From Methylomagnum ishizawai (GTDB taxonomy: Bacteria > Pseudomonadota > Gammaproteobacteria > Methylococcales > Methylococcaceae): a stretch of DNA of 64,000 nt. Where the stretch lies: positions 4,428,150 through 4,492,149 of the forward strand of contig NZ_AP019783.1 in the NCBI RefSeq assembly GCF_019670005.1. The letters are read 5' to 3'. The first letter of the stretch is position 1. Every line of letters starts with the position of its first letter. The notes below the pieces were generated by a model. The model was not told the DNA's origin and did not search any database. It saw only the letters and a program-made list of their open reading frames with translations. The position numbers and the translations under genes were made by a program. Positions 43,397 through 54,061 of the stretch are shown one piece after another.

Positions 43397-45935
43397 CCTG
43401 GGCCTTGAACTCGGCGTCCCGCGCCTGCCAGAAATCCGCCATTTGCTTGACCCGGTCGGGATATTGCGCCGCCAGATCGTTCAACTCGGAGCGGTCGTAA
43501 TCCAGGTCGTAAAGCTGCCAAGCGCCGCCGTCCTCCCGCGCCGAAACCAGCTTCCAATGGTCTAGGCGTAGCGCCCGGTTGCCCTCGTGGCTGAAATAGA
43601 CATAGGGATGCGCCACGCCCACATCCCGTCCCAGCGCCGCCGCCAAGCTGGTGCCCGCCATGGGCGGCGCCACGGTGTCGGCGGGCGGGGCCAGCGGTTT
43701 GCCGCCCGCGAGTTCGAGGAGGGTGGGCACGAGATCGACCACATGGCCGAGGGTGTGGCGGACGCCGCCCGGTTCCGCGATACCGGCGGGCCACCGGACG
43801 ATGAGCGGCGTCGAGATGCCGCCCTCGTGGACCCAGACCTTGTGCCGCCGGAACGGCGAATTGCTCATCGTGGACCAACCCGGTCCCAACGCGAGGAAGC
43901 TCGCGGCAGAACCCGGCGCGGCGGCGGGGTCGTGGCCGTCGCCGCGCACCAGGATGCTGGCGTCCGCGCCGTTGTCGGACAGGAAGAAAACCACGGTGTC
44001 GTCCCCGGCCCCCATGGCCTCGATCTGGTCCAGCACCCGCCCGACCTCCCGGTCCATGCGCGACACCATGGCCGCGTGCAAAGTCATCTTGGTGGCCTGG
44101 AATTCCCGCTGGATATCGGTCAAGCCGTCCCAATCCAGCGCTCGCTCGACCTCCCCGTCCCCCAACACCGCTTGCCATTGGCTATTCCAGTAACGTGGTG
44201 CCAGTCCGGGTTCGCGGGGCGGCGGCAGACCGCAGGCCAGTCCAGCGGCGCGTTGGCGCTCCCAGCGCTCGGCCCGCAGCGCATCCCAGCCCCGCGTGTA
44301 GCGATCCTTCTGGGCGGCGATATCCTCGGGCAACGCCTGCAAGGGGAAATGCGGGGAAGTGAAGGCCAGATAGAGGAAGAAAGGTCGATCCGGGGTTTGG
44401 GCGGCGTGTTCGCGCAGCCAGCGGATGCCGTAGTCGGCTATCGCGGTGGTGGCGTAATAGCCAGACCCGGCCTGGACCTTGGGCAGGGCCTTGTCGTCCA
44501 GGGTATGGGTGAGGGGCGAAAAATAACGGTCGGTATCGAGCAATTGGTAGGAATGATCGAAACCGCCGTCGGCGACGACCTTGGGGGCACCGAAGATATG
44601 CCACTTGCCGGCATGGTAGGAGCGGTAGCCCAAAGGCTTGAGGTGCCTGGGCAATAACCGCGCCCAGGCGGGCAGCGGCCCGCTCGGCGGGTCCATCCTG
44701 ATTTGCTGCGGATAGTATCCACTCAGCAAGGCGCTGCGGGTGGGCCAGCAGCGCGCGGTGTTGTAGAACTGGTTGAAGCGTAAGCCCTGCTGGGCCAGGC
44801 GGTCGATATTGGGCGTCCCGATCTCGCCGCCGAAGCTGCCGATATCGGAATAGCCCAGGTCGTCGGCCAGGATGACGACGAAGTTGGGACGCTTCCCGCC
44901 GGCCTGGGTGCGCGTGCCGCCGACCGGGGCCGGGGGCAGGGCGCTGGCGCAGACCGCCGTACTCTCGACCCGCGCCTCCCGACTGTCCAAGACGCCATCG
45001 TTGACCACCAGATGCGCGGTATAGGTGCCCGGCAGGTCGGCGGTGAAGCGCGGCGCGCGGGCGGCGGGGTCGTCCAGCGCCGCCCGGCTACCTTCGGGCC
45101 GGTCCAAGCGCCAATGGTAGGACAGGGAAGCGCCCGGCGGCCCCGAAGACGCGGTACCGTCCAAAGCCACCGCCGTGCCGATCAAGCGGGCCGAACCCGG
45201 CCCCGCCGCCCTGGCCGCGGGCCGCATACTTTGAACGGCCACCGCCACCGCCGCCGGGGCGCTATCGGCGATGCGGTCGTCCACGACGAGTTGCGCCCGG
45301 TAGGTTCCGGCCAGGTCGGGGACGAAGTACGGCGCCGGGGTCTGCGCGTCCGCCAGCGCCGCCCGGCTGCCGTCGGGTTTACCCAGCCATTGCCAGCGGT
45401 AGCGGAGCGCCTGCCCGTCGGGATCGTGGGACGCCGCCCCGTTCAGGCCGATCCGTTCGCCGACGGCGGCCTTGAAATCCGGCCCGGCATCGGCGACAGG
45501 GGCGCGGTTGGGCGCGGTCAGGCCATACACGAGATAACGGGGCTTGGACTTGGCCCGCCGTGGGCCGGTGTAGCTTAGCCATACCGGCTTGAGGCGGCGT
45601 CCGGGCTTCAACCCACCGCCCGCCGGATGGACCCACACATAGGAACCCTGGGCGGATTCCCCGTCGGGATGGACGAATTCAAACCGGGCACCCCCGGCGC
45701 GCAACACCACGCCGAAAGGACCATAGAAAGCCCGCCGCTTGGTCCGGTTGATGAGGGTCAGCCGGGTTTCGAAATAACCTGTCTTCCGGTTGAACACCGG
45801 GTCCGTGGCCCGCACGGCGATCTTGCCCCCGAGGTCCACGCCCACCGGCTCCTCGGCCCGGCCGGGAACGGGCAGCCAGCCCCCCAGCACCAGCAGCAAC
45901 ACCCAGCACCACCGCACCGCAGGCTCCGCGTTCAT
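43386..45935 (-). CDS. Exported sulfatase with PKD/REJ-like N-terminal repeats
   Basis: An 849-residue exported protein. After the signal peptide ([19 protein letters not shown]) come a beta domain and two PKD-like repeats ([23 protein letters not shown]; a second ending [15 protein letters not shown]), then from about residue 345 an arylsulfatase domain: [18 protein letters not shown], the formylglycine site CWPTR (C-x-P-x-R) and SDNGADAS. The active cysteine needs a formylglycine-generating enzyme, not in the window. Likely acts on a sulfated glycan, interesting beside the sulfotransferase-like fusion at 6-8.8 kb. Confidence 0.88.
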   Translation of the reverse strand: MNAEPAVRWCWVLLLVLGGWLPVPGRAEEPVGVDLGGKIAVRATDPVFNRKTGYFETRLTLINRTKRRAFYGPFGVVLRAGGARFEFVHPDGESAQGSYVWVHPAGGGLKPGRRLKPVWLSYTGPRRAKSKPRYLVYGLTAPNRAPVADAGPDFKAAVGERIGLNGAASHDPDGQALRYRWQWLGKPDGSRAALADAQTPAPYFVPDLAGTYRAQLVVDDRIADSAPAAVAVAVQSMRPAARAAGPGSARLIGTAVALDGTASSGPPGASLSYHWRLDRPEGSRAALDDPAARAPRFTADLPGTYTAHLVVNDGVLDSREARVESTAVCASALPPAPVGGTRTQAGGKRPNFVVILADDLGYSDIGSFGGEIGTPNIDRLAQQGLRFNQFYNTARCWPTRSALLSGYYPQQIRMDPPSGPLPAWARLLPRHLKPLGYRSYHAGKWHIFGAPKVVADGGFDHSYQLLDTDRYFSPLTHTLDDKALPKVQAGSGYYATTAIADYGIRWLREHAAQTPDRPFFLYLAFTSPHFPLQALPEDIAAQKDRYTRGWDALRAERWERQRAAGLACGLPPPREPGLAPRYWNSQWQAVLGDGEVERALDWDGLTDIQREFQATKMTLHAAMVSRMDREVGRVLDQIEAMGAGDDTVVFFLSDNGADASILVRGDGHDPAAAPGSAASFLALGPGWSTMSNSPFRRHKVWVHEGGISTPLIVRWPAGIAEPGGVRHTLGHVVDLVPTLLELAGGKPLAPPADTVAPPMAGTSLAAALGRDVGVAHPYVYFSHEGNRALRLDHWKLVSAREDGGAWQLYDLDYDRSELNDLAAQYPDRVKQMADFWQARDAEFKAQANQ

Positions 45936-45957
45936 TCGCCTAAACGCCGGGCCGCTC

Positions 45958-46528
45958 TTACACCAGGAACAAACGCACATCCTCGTTGACCACCCGCGCA
46001 TAGATTTCCTCGACCGGCAGGGTCAAGCCGATGGACTGGAAGGGCGCGACATCGCCCATGAAATAGTGGTTCGACACCCAGCCCTCGTCGGGGCGGCAGG
46101 CCTCGACATCGACAATATCCTGTTCGATGAAGACGTATTCCCGCAGGGTGGGAATCTCGAAATAGGCGTGGCGCTTGATGGTCTCGTCCATCCTGTGGGG
46201 ACAGGACTTCGACGATCAGCACCGGTGACTGGGGGTAATACTCCTGCTGGCCCGGATCGTCGCAGACCGCCCTCACATCGGGATAGAAGAACCGGGTGCC
46301 GACCTTCACCTTAATATCGGAAGCGAAGGGTTCGCAGAGCTTGCCTTTTAGATACGCCCTAATTTCCCCGAACACATTGCCCGCGATGCGCTCGTGGTTC
46401 TTGTTGGCCCCGGCCAGAGCGTAGACCTGGCCGTCGATATACTCGTGCTTGATCTCGCCGAGGAGTTCGCCTTGGAGATAGTCCTCCTCGCTGATCCAGG
46501 GCGGGTTGGGCTGGAAGTAGGCGTTCAT
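45958..46528 (-). pseudogene. Uma2-family (DUF820) nuclease-like gene, frameshifted
   Basis: The first frame (46528 to about 46195) encodes a Uma2 N-terminus: ISEEDYLQGELLGEIKHEYI, GNVFGEIRAYLKG, then VLIVEVLSP. The remainder, starting DETIKRHAYFEIPTLREYVF and ending VRLFLV at 45958, is in another frame, so a small deletion near 46195 has broken the gene. The PD-(D/E)xK-type core is otherwise complete. Uma2 genes are common in cyanobacteria and mobile neighbourhoods. Confidence 0.75.
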
Positions 46529-46579
46529 GGCAATACCTCGCGGCAATGGAGGAAGGGCCGGAAGGAAACCCGGCCCGGC

Positions 46580-47857
46580 CTAGCGGCCCAAACCGCGTTC
46601 GATGGCCTTCAACACCTCGGCGGCCTTGGGCAGATCGGACTGGCGGAGTTGGTAGAGCGGCATGGCGACCACGTTATCGCAGCGGTACATATGGCCCGCG
46701 AAATCGATGCCGGGCACGCCCACCGGGATGAACACCTCGGGTTCCCGCCCGAACCGCATCCCCGAGCGCCCGATCACCACGGTCGGCACAGCGGCGACCG
46801 GCGGCGGCGCGAGGCCCAGGCTGGACACCCACACCAAGGCATCGGCCTCGCCTCCAGCCAAAAGCCGCGCCGCGCCGTTGTGGTAGGGATCGTATTCGGG
46901 ATAGCCCCGCGCATAGCTAACCCGCGTCGGATAGCCGCTGATCCAGGCCGCGACCTGGCTGGCGGTGCGGTCGCCGTCCTGTCCGCCCAGGGGCAGGGCG
47001 GCGCAGCGGGTGTGGCGGTTGAGGGCGACCACCGCCTTGCACAATTGCTGCACGGCCAGTTCGGCATGGGGGAAATCGAGCTGGCCCGCCGCCCAGGTGA
47101 CGACGCCGTAGCCGGCTTCGCGCAAGCGGGCGACCACGCCGCGCAAGGTGTCCACGGGCACGCCGCCCGCCGTCTCCGCCTTCACTTCCACGCCCTGGGC
47201 CAGGGCCGACAACACCGCCGCCACCTGGGGCAATTGGGCGCGGTCGCAGGGAATCACCTGGGGGGTCCGGCCATCCGGGGCGGTCGCCGCCGCGCCGCCG
47301 GGCGTGGCCCCGATATAGATGATTTCGCGCTTCGAGGTCTCCGCGCCGAACAGGGTTTCCTCCGTCCAGATGAAGCGCTCGAAGAAACGCGGGAAATTGG
47401 CCTCGATATCGGTGCCGAACGACACCAACACTTCCACCCGGTTCTTGAGTTCGCCCAAGGTGGTCGCCATCCAGCCGGAATCGGCCAGCACCAGCAAATT
47501 ACGCAAACCGCCCTCGGCCCGCATCTGGTCGAACACGCCGCCGCTGCGCTCGATCAAGGACAAGGCGGCGCGGGTCTCGTTGACATCGGTGCCGAAACCG
47601 CTGAACACCGGCAGATGGGCCGCGCCCAGGATCGCGGCGGCGCGGGCCACGGCTTGTTCCAAGGTGGCGGGTTCGCCATCGACACGGGGGACGGTATCGG
47701 CGATGGGCGACTCGAAACCCGCCAAGGTGACGGCGTCGCCGCGTTCCAGCACCTTGAGGCGCTGGCCGCTGACTTCGATCTTGAGGTCGTCCGAAGCGAT
47801 GCCGCAAAAGGGGCTGGGAACGTTTTCAAAGATTTGGGACGGGGAATTTTCGACCAT
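46580..47857 (-). CDS. fhcB: Formyltransferase/hydrolase complex subunit B (FhcB; FwdB/FmdB-like)
   Basis: A 425-residue homologue of the catalytic B subunit of formylmethanofuran dehydrogenase. In methylotrophic bacteria it belongs to the Fhc complex, which moves formyl groups from H4MPT to methylofuran and releases formate. The N-terminal PSPFCGIASDDL aligns with the archaeal CPxCGxxCDD site but has lost two cysteines, consistent with the known loss of the metal centre in bacterial FhcB. The other subunits (A, C, D) are not adjacent. It is divergent from the beta-RFAP synthase gene across a 247-base promoter gap with no site I can name. Confidence 0.87.
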   Translation of the reverse strand: MVENSPSQIFENVPSPFCGIASDDLKIEVSGQRLKVLERGDAVTLAGFESPIADTVPRVDGEPATLEQAVARAAAILGAAHLPVFSGFGTDVNETRAALSLIERSGGVFDQMRAEGGLRNLLVLADSGWMATTLGELKNRVEVLVSFGTDIEANFPRFFERFIWTEETLFGAETSKREIIYIGATPGGAAATAPDGRTPQVIPCDRAQLPQVAAVLSALAQGVEVKAETAGGVPVDTLRGVVARLREAGYGVVTWAAGQLDFPHAELAVQQLCKAVVALNRHTRCAALPLGGQDGDRTASQVAAWISGYPTRVSYARGYPEYDPYHNGAARLLAGGEADALVWVSSLGLAPPPVAAVPTVVIGRSGMRFGREPEVFIPVGVPGIDFAGHMYRCDNVVAMPLYQLRQSDLPKAAEVLKAIERGLGR

Positions 47858-48104
47858 GCCCTTGCTCGCTCTGAATAGGGGTTGTTCGGTATGGCGAACC
47901 CGGTGGCCATGGGGTATCCGGGAGCCTTGGAAGCGCCACAGAATAGGGATTCCAGGGCGGGTTTTCAACCAAGGGCCAAGCCGGGGAAACAGGCCGGGCA
48001 CGGGCGATGGATCGACAAACCGGATGCCATGCCATAGCATTCCCGCCCTTGATTCCGCCCCCGTAACCACCGGCCCCAAGGCCGCCCGATAGACACGCCC
48101 GCCG

Positions 48105-49103
48105 ATGACCATGGACTTTCCCACCGCCCCCAACCGCCGCGTCCGCGTGATGGCCCCCGCCCGCTTGCACATGGGTTTCCTCGATATCGGCGGCTCCTTG
48201 GGGCGGCGCTTCGGCAGCATCGGCGTCGGCGTCAACGAGATCGCCACCCGCCTGAGCCTGGAACCCGCCCCGCAGCCGACCGCCACGGGTCCGGGCGCGG
48301 AACGCGCCGTCGCCGCCGCCCAGAAATTCGCCCGCGCCGTGGGACGGCCCTGCCCCGCTGCCATCCGCATCGAGCAAGCCATCCCCGGCCATGCGGGCTT
48401 GGGCTCGGGCACGCAATTGGCTTTGGCCGTGGGCATGGGCTTGAGCCAGTTGTACGGCCTGGGCTTGGGCGTCCGCGATATCGCGCCCTTGATCGAACGC
48501 GGCGCCCGTTCCGGCATCGGCATCGCGGTATTCGAGCAGGGCGGCTTGGTGGTCGATGGCGGCCGGGGCGAACACACGAGCATCCCGCCGGTCCTGGCCC
48601 GGATGGAAATCCCCGCCGACTGGCGGTTCGTGCTGATCCTGGACGACCGCGCCCAGGGCTTGCACGGCGCGGCGGAGATCGAAGCCTTCAGGGCCTTGCC
48701 GCCCTTCCCCGCCGAGGAAGCCGCCCGGCTGTGCCATTGGCTGCTGATGAAGGGTTTGCCCGCCCTGGCCGAACGCGATATCGCGGGTTTCGGCGCGGTG
48801 GTGGCCGAATTGCAGCGGGCGGTCGGCGATTATTTCGCGCCCGCCCAGGGAGGCCGCTTCACCAGCCCGGAAGTGAGCGCGGCGCTGGAGTTCCTGGCGG
48901 CGCGGGGCGCGGTGGGCATCGGCCAAAGCTCCTGGGGACCGACCGGCTTTTGCTTGGTGGAGGGCGGTGCGACGGCGGAAGCGTTATTGGCCGAAGTCCA
49001 AGCCCGCTTCGCCCACCGTGGCGAACTGCAATTCCTGCTGGGCACCGCCCGGGGCCGCGGCGCGGAAATCAGCGTGGAACCCCTGGATTCCACCGCCCGC
49101 TAA
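48105..49103 (+). CDS. Beta-ribofuranosylaminobenzene 5'-phosphate synthase (H4MPT biosynthesis)
   Basis: A 332-residue GHMP-kinase-fold enzyme that condenses p-aminobenzoate with PRPP, the committing step of tetrahydromethanopterin synthesis. Family text: APARLHMGFLDIGGSLGRRFGSIG, the GHMP glycine loop IPGHAGLGSGTQLALAVG, and GIGQSSWGPTGF. PABA is supplied by the pabB-like gene further along the island. It is followed at 9 bases by an ATP-grasp gene. Confidence 0.92.
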   Translation: MTMDFPTAPNRRVRVMAPARLHMGFLDIGGSLGRRFGSIGVGVNEIATRLSLEPAPQPTATGPGAERAVAAAQKFARAVGRPCPAAIRIEQAIPGHAGLGSGTQLALAVGMGLSQLYGLGLGVRDIAPLIERGARSGIGIAVFEQGGLVVDGGRGEHTSIPPVLARMEIPADWRFVLILDDRAQGLHGAAEIEAFRALPPFPAEEAARLCHWLLMKGLPALAERDIAGFGAVVAELQRAVGDYFAPAQGGRFTSPEVSAALEFLAARGAVGIGQSSWGPTGFCLVEGGATAEALLAEVQARFAHRGELQFLLGTARGRGAEISVEPLDSTAR

Positions 49104-49112
49104 TCCGATCCC

Positions 49113-50246
49113 GTGTCCGCCGTCCCGCCCGATTTGCCCGAGCGCCTGCTGATCGCGGCCTGTGGCGGGCGGATGTTGGCGCGCTCCGCCGCCCGCGCCG
49201 GAATCCGCCCGGTGGTCCTCGACCTCTACGCCGACCAGGACACCCGCGCCCAGGCCCAAACCGCCGCCGCCATCCCGCCCGCCCCCATCGGGCTGGACCC
49301 CGCCGCCCTGCTGGATAACGCCGCCCGGCTCGCGCCGGCGGAGTCCGGCTACGCCCTGGTCTATGGCAGCGGGCTGGACCTCGCCCCGGAGCTATTGGAA
49401 CGCTTGTCTTCGGGCCGCACGGTCTACGGCAACGCCCCGGACAGCTTGCGGCTCATCAAATCGCCCCGGCGCTTTTTCGCGCTACTGCGCCAGCTCGATA
49501 TTCCCCATCCCGCAACCCGCTTCGAGCCGCCCGAGCCGCCACAGGGCTGGCTCGCCAAGCCCGGTTGCGGCGAGGGGGGCAAGGGTGTAGTCTTCTGCGC
49601 CCAAGCGCAAGGGGACGACCCGGATCGGTATTATCAGCGGTATGTGGACGGCCCGCCGCTGTCCGCCCTGTTCCTGGCCGATGGCGCGAACGCCCGCATC
49701 GTCGGCTTCAACACCCTATGGACGGCTCGCCTTCCCGGCCAGCCGTTTTTATTTGCCGGGGCCATGAACCGGGCCGGACTGGACCGGGCGCAGCGGGCGC
49801 AGGTCGCCGCGATCATCGCCCGTTTGGTGCGGGCCACGGGACTGCGGGGTCTGAACAGCCTGGATTTCATCGCGGACGGCCCGGTGTGCCGGGTGCTGGA
49901 AATCAACCCAAGACCCAGCGCCACCTTGGGACTCTACGACGCGGATTTCCCGGAAGGGCTGTTGGCCCGCCATATCCGGGCCTGCCGGGGCATATTGGGC
50001 GAACCCTGGCAGGCCGGCGACACCGTGCGGGCCAGCAAAGCGGTGTTCGCCCCCCGCGACTGGACCGCGCCCGATGAGTGGATTTGGCCCGGGTGGTGCG
50101 CCGACCGCCCCATGCCGGGCACCTTCGTCAAAACCGGCGAACCCCTCTGCACGGTCGAAGCCGCGGGTTCCGACCCCGAACAAGTGGAAGAGACGATCCG
50201 GCAGCGCGAGGCCGGATTGATCCAATGGCTGGACCGCGCACGCTAG
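49113..50246 (+). CDS. ATP-grasp enzyme of the H4MPT/methylofuran island
   Basis: A 377-residue ATP-grasp protein with a GTG start 9 bases after beta-RFAP synthase. Its N-terminal domain is Rossmann-like ([20 protein letters not shown]); the ATP-grasp core shows [16 protein letters not shown] and the metal site [25 protein letters not shown]. Homologues occur only with bacterial C1-cofactor genes as far as I recall. Likely an amide-bond ligase for a cofactor side chain; the exact substrate is unknown. Confidence 0.82.
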   Translation: MSAVPPDLPERLLIAACGGRMLARSAARAGIRPVVLDLYADQDTRAQAQTAAAIPPAPIGLDPAALLDNAARLAPAESGYALVYGSGLDLAPELLERLSSGRTVYGNAPDSLRLIKSPRRFFALLRQLDIPHPATRFEPPEPPQGWLAKPGCGEGGKGVVFCAQAQGDDPDRYYQRYVDGPPLSALFLADGANARIVGFNTLWTARLPGQPFLFAGAMNRAGLDRAQRAQVAAIIARLVRATGLRGLNSLDFIADGPVCRVLEINPRPSATLGLYDADFPEGLLARHIRACRGILGEPWQAGDTVRASKAVFAPRDWTAPDEWIWPGWCADRPMPGTFVKTGEPLCTVEAAGSDPEQVEETIRQREAGLIQWLDRAR

Positions 50247-50388
50247 ACCCCGACCCCGATGCCACCGACACAAACCCCAGCGTTCCGCCACCCACCCCGA
50301 CCCCGATTTCCCAGCACCGCCTTCCGGGAGCCCAACCACCGGAAGCGGTCGATCGCCCCACCCATCCATGCATAGCCAGGAGAAAACC

Positions 50389-51384
50389 ATGCAGACCAAG
50401 GTCAGCGTCAACGCGCTCGCATTGCCCATCGTCAAACACATGATCGCCAACGCCGGCAAGCTCAGGCTGAAAGTCGAGCGGCTCGGCAACGGCTGCACCG
50501 TCATCGACGCCGGCATCGACGCCGTGGGCGGCCTGGAAGCCGGGCGCTTGATCGCGGAAGTCTGCATGGGCGGCCTCGGCACCGTGACCCTGACCCACAA
50601 CCCGGCCTTCCCGCGCTGGCCGGTCAGCGTCAACGTGCATAGTTCCAACCCGGTCATGGCCTGCCTCGGCAGCCAATACGCCGGCTGGAGCCTGTCCCAC
50701 GGCGAGGGCAAGGGCGCGTTCTACGCCCTGGGTTCCGGCCCGGCCCGCGCCATGGCGACCAAGCTCAAGGACGGCGTGGAAAAGCCGGTCGAGGAATTGT
50801 TCGAGGAACTGGGCTACCGCGACGTACATGGCGAAACCGCCATCGTCATGGAAGTGGACAAGGTGCCGCCGGTCGAGCTGATCCAGAAGATCGCCCGCGC
50901 CTGCAAGGTCGAAACCGACAGCGTGCATGTGATCCTGACCCCGACTTCCAGCCTGGCCGGGTCGATGCAAGTGGTCGGGCGGGTGTTGGAAGTGGCGCTG
51001 CACAAGGCCCATTCGCTGCATTTCCCCTTGGGGCATATCATCGACGGCAGCGCCTCCGCGCCGGTGCCGCCGCCGCATCCCAATTTCGTGAAGGCCATGG
51101 GCCGCACCAACGACGCCATCCTGTTCGGCGGCACGGCGCATCTGTTCGTCAAGGGCGGCGACGAGGCCGCCGAGAGTTTGGCCCACGAACTGCCGAGTTC
51201 CACTTCCCGCGACTACGGCAAGCCCTTCGCCGAGGTGTTCAAGGAATACAAATACGATTTCTTCAAGGTCGATCCGATGTTGTTCAGCCCGGCCCAGGTG
51301 ATCGTCACCGCCGTGGAATCGGGGCGGAGCTTCCATGCCGGGAAGTTGGACGAGGAGTTGCTGGAAAGGTCGTTCGGGGAATAA
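50389..51384 (+). CDS. mch: Methenyl-H4MPT cyclohydrolase
   Basis: A 331-residue enzyme that converts methenyl-H4MPT to formyl-H4MPT in formaldehyde oxidation. Family text includes [40 protein letters not shown] and [17 protein letters not shown]. The ATG at 50389 has an AGGAG site and gives the standard length. Downstream the native cluster is interrupted by accessory DNA before the next cofactor gene at about 55.46 kb. Confidence 0.96.
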   Translation: MQTKVSVNALALPIVKHMIANAGKLRLKVERLGNGCTVIDAGIDAVGGLEAGRLIAEVCMGGLGTVTLTHNPAFPRWPVSVNVHSSNPVMACLGSQYAGWSLSHGEGKGAFYALGSGPARAMATKLKDGVEKPVEELFEELGYRDVHGETAIVMEVDKVPPVELIQKIARACKVETDSVHVILTPTSSLAGSMQVVGRVLEVALHKAHSLHFPLGHIIDGSASAPVPPPHPNFVKAMGRTNDAILFGGTAHLFVKGGDEAAESLAHELPSSTSRDYGKPFAEVFKEYKYDFFKVDPMLFSPAQVIVTAVESGRSFHAGKLDEELLERSFGE

Positions 51385-51441
51385 GTTTGTCGCTGCGACT
51401 ACTGTTTTTGTAACCATCGACACCCATCTGGAGAGCCTCCC

Positions 51442-52137
51442 ATGAGCTTACTTGGCGTTGCTATCGAAATGCTGAAAGACGTTGCCACCCGTGTTGCGGG
51501 TCATGTGCTAGGCCACAAGGCCATGAAGCGGATGGAAAGCGGTCCAACCACGCCCGCCGAAAATCAGTATCTCGCCGTGCGCGGCCAATTAACTCAACTC
51601 TCCAGACAGCACGAAGACAATCTCGCCATTCAAGAGCAGCGCTTGGCTTTGGAAAAGCAAGCGCTTGCCGTGAAAACCGAGTTAAGGTGGGAATATCTGG
51701 CGCATTTGCGTACCGCGCAACAGCAGGAAGTCGAATTGCGGATTCAAGAAATCCAGGCGAATTATGACAATCAGCATTGGCCGGGGGTTTTAAGCCGTCA
51801 GGAAACCCTTACCATGTTATCCCAAACAGCGGAATCAAAAGCCCAAGCCCGCTTGTTGATGGTGGTTTCTCCCCCGGATGTCAGCGAATCTTGCCCGGCG
51901 TCGTTCCGGCATGATTTGGGCAAAGAGATACACGGCAAACTCAAGGGCTTCCTAGAAAGGCATTATCCCGCACAGTCGGATTATGCGGTGGAGTTTTATG
52001 GCAAGTTCTTCAAGTCTGAGGTATTCGATACCGAAGTAAAACAGCTTGAGAATGTGCTGGCCCCGCTACATCTGGCGACCATTGTTAGCGACGTAACCCG
52101 CAAGGAAATGATGTTTCATTGTCCATCACAAGGTTGA
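51442..52137 (+). CDS. Coiled-coil hypothetical protein, possibly truncated by an IS
   Basis: A 231-residue protein. After a short N-terminus (LLGVAIEMLKDVATRVAGHV) it is strongly coiled coil (about residues 45-110, rich in Q, E and L). The rest (MVVSPPDVSESCPASF, then KSEVFDTEVKQLENVLAPLH) looks like the middle of a larger protein. The stop lies 12 bases before the left end of an IS630 element, so the original C-terminus may have been lost. Base composition is more AT-rich than its neighbours, indicating transfer. Confidence 0.6.
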   Translation: MSLLGVAIEMLKDVATRVAGHVLGHKAMKRMESGPTTPAENQYLAVRGQLTQLSRQHEDNLAIQEQRLALEKQALAVKTELRWEYLAHLRTAQQQEVELRIQEIQANYDNQHWPGVLSRQETLTMLSQTAESKAQARLLMVVSPPDVSESCPASFRHDLGKEIHGKLKGFLERHYPAQSDYAVEFYGKFFKSEVFDTEVKQLENVLAPLHLATIVSDVTRKEMMFHCPSQG

Positions 52138-52149
52138 AACCACCGGCTT

Positions 52150-53344
52150 TACTCCCTTCCCGCCCTAAGACCACCCACTTTTTGGCAGGCGGTAGATATG
52201 GCTGAGAATGTTCTTGACCTGCTGGGGTGTTTGGGGAGGGGCCTGGGCCAAGTGCCGATGGACGCGCTCGGCCCGCTGCTGGACGGTCATGGCATGGGGC
52301 AGGTGGTAGAGGGAGTTCTTCCTGACGAGGCGGATGAGGTATTCGGCCGGGTTGAACTTGGGGGAGTAGGCCGGGGTGTGGAGGAAGTGCACGGCGATGC
52401 CCTGGGCCAGGGGGATTTCCGCCAGCAACTCGGCCAGAGCGGCCTTCATGGAGTCGTTGTGGATGGAGCAGTTGTCGAGGATGAACAGAATCCTTTGGTA
52501 GCCCAGGCTGGCGTAGCGCAGGACGATCAGGGCGATGACGTAAACGGCGTTCGGGGTTTTGGCCTGGGGTTGGAAGTCCACGGTGGTCTGGCCGCTGCCC
52601 AGGTCCAGGGCCAGGAAACCGTTCAGCTTCTCCCGCCGCTTCTCGTTGCTCGGCGGCGCCGGGGCGGTGTTCTTCTCCGCCCAGGCGTAGTGGGTGCAGG
52701 TCGTGGACAGCAGCGCGAACTCGTCGAGGGCTACGAGGGCGGTGCCGGGGTCGGCCTCGGCGGTTTTTTTTCGAGCGCCTCCACGAAGCCGGCCCGCTCG
52801 GCGGGCTGGGCGGGGCCGTAGTCGCGGTGGGCGCGCTGGTGGGAGAGGCCCAGTTCGTCGAAGATTTCGTAAAGCCGGTTGGCGCTCAGCGGCAGGCCCC
52901 ACTTCTTAACGAGCAAACCCTGGACGTGGGCCGCCGTCCATTGGTAACTGTCGATGCCATAGTCCGCCGGCGTCTTGTGGAGCAGGATGTAGCGCAGGAC
53001 CTTGCGCCGCTGCGGGTTCAGGGCTTGCGGGCGGGGCCGCCTTTGCGGGGCCAGCAGGGCGTCGAAGCCACCATCCAGGTAGCTGTCCAGCCACTTCTCC
53101 AGCGTCTTGCGCTGGACTCCCTGGCTGCGGCAGACCCCGGCCATGCTCTCGCCGTCCCACAGGGCCTTCAAGGCCAGCAGCCTTCGCCGTCGGCTTTGCT
53201 GCTGGTGGCGGTAGAACAGCGCCTGCCACCGTTCGCGGTCCTGCGGGGCCAGCCGTTGGATGCGGATACAGCGGTTCATCGTGCCTTTCCCAGTCCAGTT
53301 CGATTGCCTATAAGCTTAGTCGTTCTTTAGACGGGAAGGGAGTA
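52150..53344 (-). mobile_element. IS630-family insertion sequence
   Basis: About 1195 bp bounded by inverted repeats beginning TACTCCCTTCCCG: left 52150-52170, right 53324-53344 on the opposite strand, 18 of 21 bases matching. The outer TA at each end fits the TA target duplication of IS630/Tc1 elements. It carries one transposase gene read with a frameshift. Confidence 0.9.
52165..53279 (-). CDS. IS630-family DDE transposase, two frames joined by -1 frameshift
   Basis: The upstream frame (from 53279) encodes the helix-turn-helix half: RRRLLALKALWDGESMAGVC, then YGIDSYQWTAAHVQGLLVKKWG. The downstream frame carries the DDE catalytic half: LVALDEFAL, FILDNCSIHND and AYSPKFNPAEYL. They overlap at a run of eight A (minus strand; 52764-52771), a slippery site where a -1 shift joins EALEKK to the second frame. 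This arrangement is a known expression strategy of some IS630 elements, so the element may be active. Confidence 0.88.
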
Positions 53345-53346
53345 AG

Positions 53347-53619
53347 TATTATGAAGAATTTAACGCTGAAGGATACGATGGCTTTGCTGATTGGAGAATA
53401 CCAACCATTGACGAACTAGCAACGATACTTGACGCAACTAATGAAAACATGAACAACTTCATAAACAATAAAGTATTTATCAATAATCATGGAAATTTTT
53501 GGTCTTCTACACCTAGAAACAATTCTAATGCTTATATTGTGAACTTTGAAAAAGGCAGGATTGAGTATATGAAAAGGGAATGGCCTGGACATGTACGCCT
53601 CGTGCGGGGCAAACAATAA
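53347..53619 (+). pseudogene. Orphan DUF1566 (Lcl C-terminal) domain fragment
   Basis: Starting within 3 bases of the IS right end, a frame without start codon reads YYEEFNAEGYDGFADWRIPT, IDELATIL, then NFWSSTPRNNSNAYIVNF and ends HVRLVRGKQ. This is the classic DUF1566 pattern (GFxDWRLPT...FWSST...VRLVRG). The 5' part is missing, so the IS insertion or an associated deletion beheaded it. The coiled-coil gene on the other side of the IS might be its former partner. Strongly AT-rich. Confidence 0.65.
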
Positions 53620-53773
53620 ATAATTAAGCTATCGCGTAAGCTAATTTGCTGTGCTAGCAGAAACCCAGCGTTTGCTAACCGAACCGCTGCCACATGCTGG
53701 AATCCCTGCCGGACCCGGCGTAAACCTCATTTGCGTGACCGGCCTGCATAGTTCATCCTCATCAGGAGATACG

Positions 53774-54061
53774 ATGATGACCAAAGCCGAACTCGAAAAC
53801 CAGCTAATGCAAGAAATCCATGGCTTGTCATTTGAAGCCGTGGAAACGCTGTTGCGCCTAACGACCCTACTCAAAATATCCAACACACCGCAGGATATGG
53901 CCGATATTCAGGAACAGGCCATACTAGCGCAAGAGCGGGCCATCCATTTGCAACCGGGCGATATGCAAGAATTCCTCGATGCTTTGGAGCATCCACCCAA
54001 ACCGAATGCGGCGTTGAAAGAAGCTGCCAGGCTGCACAGGCAAATGCTCGGCGATGCGTAA
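53774..54061 (+). CDS. Antitoxin of a TacAT-like module (atypical N-terminus)
   Basis: A 95-residue protein whose C-terminal half (LQPGDMQEFLDALEHPPKPN followed by ALKEAARLH) matches the toxin-binding tail of DUF1778 antitoxins. The usual ribbon-helix-helix N-terminus is not recognisable; instead there is a leucine-rich helical segment (ELENQLMQEIHGLSFEAVET). An AGGAG site precedes tandem ATGs (53774 and 53777). It overlaps the GNAT toxin gene by 8 bases. Confidence 0.75.
   Translation: MMTKAELENQLMQEIHGLSFEAVETLLRLTTLLKISNTPQDMADIQEQAILAQERAIHLQPGDMQEFLDALEHPPKPNAALKEAARLHRQMLGDA

Noticed and set aside
47858-48104. A copy of the 15-bp dyad between fhcB and beta-RFAP synthase
   Set aside because: Only a fragment similar to one arm (TTCCAGGGCG) occurs; no paired arm.
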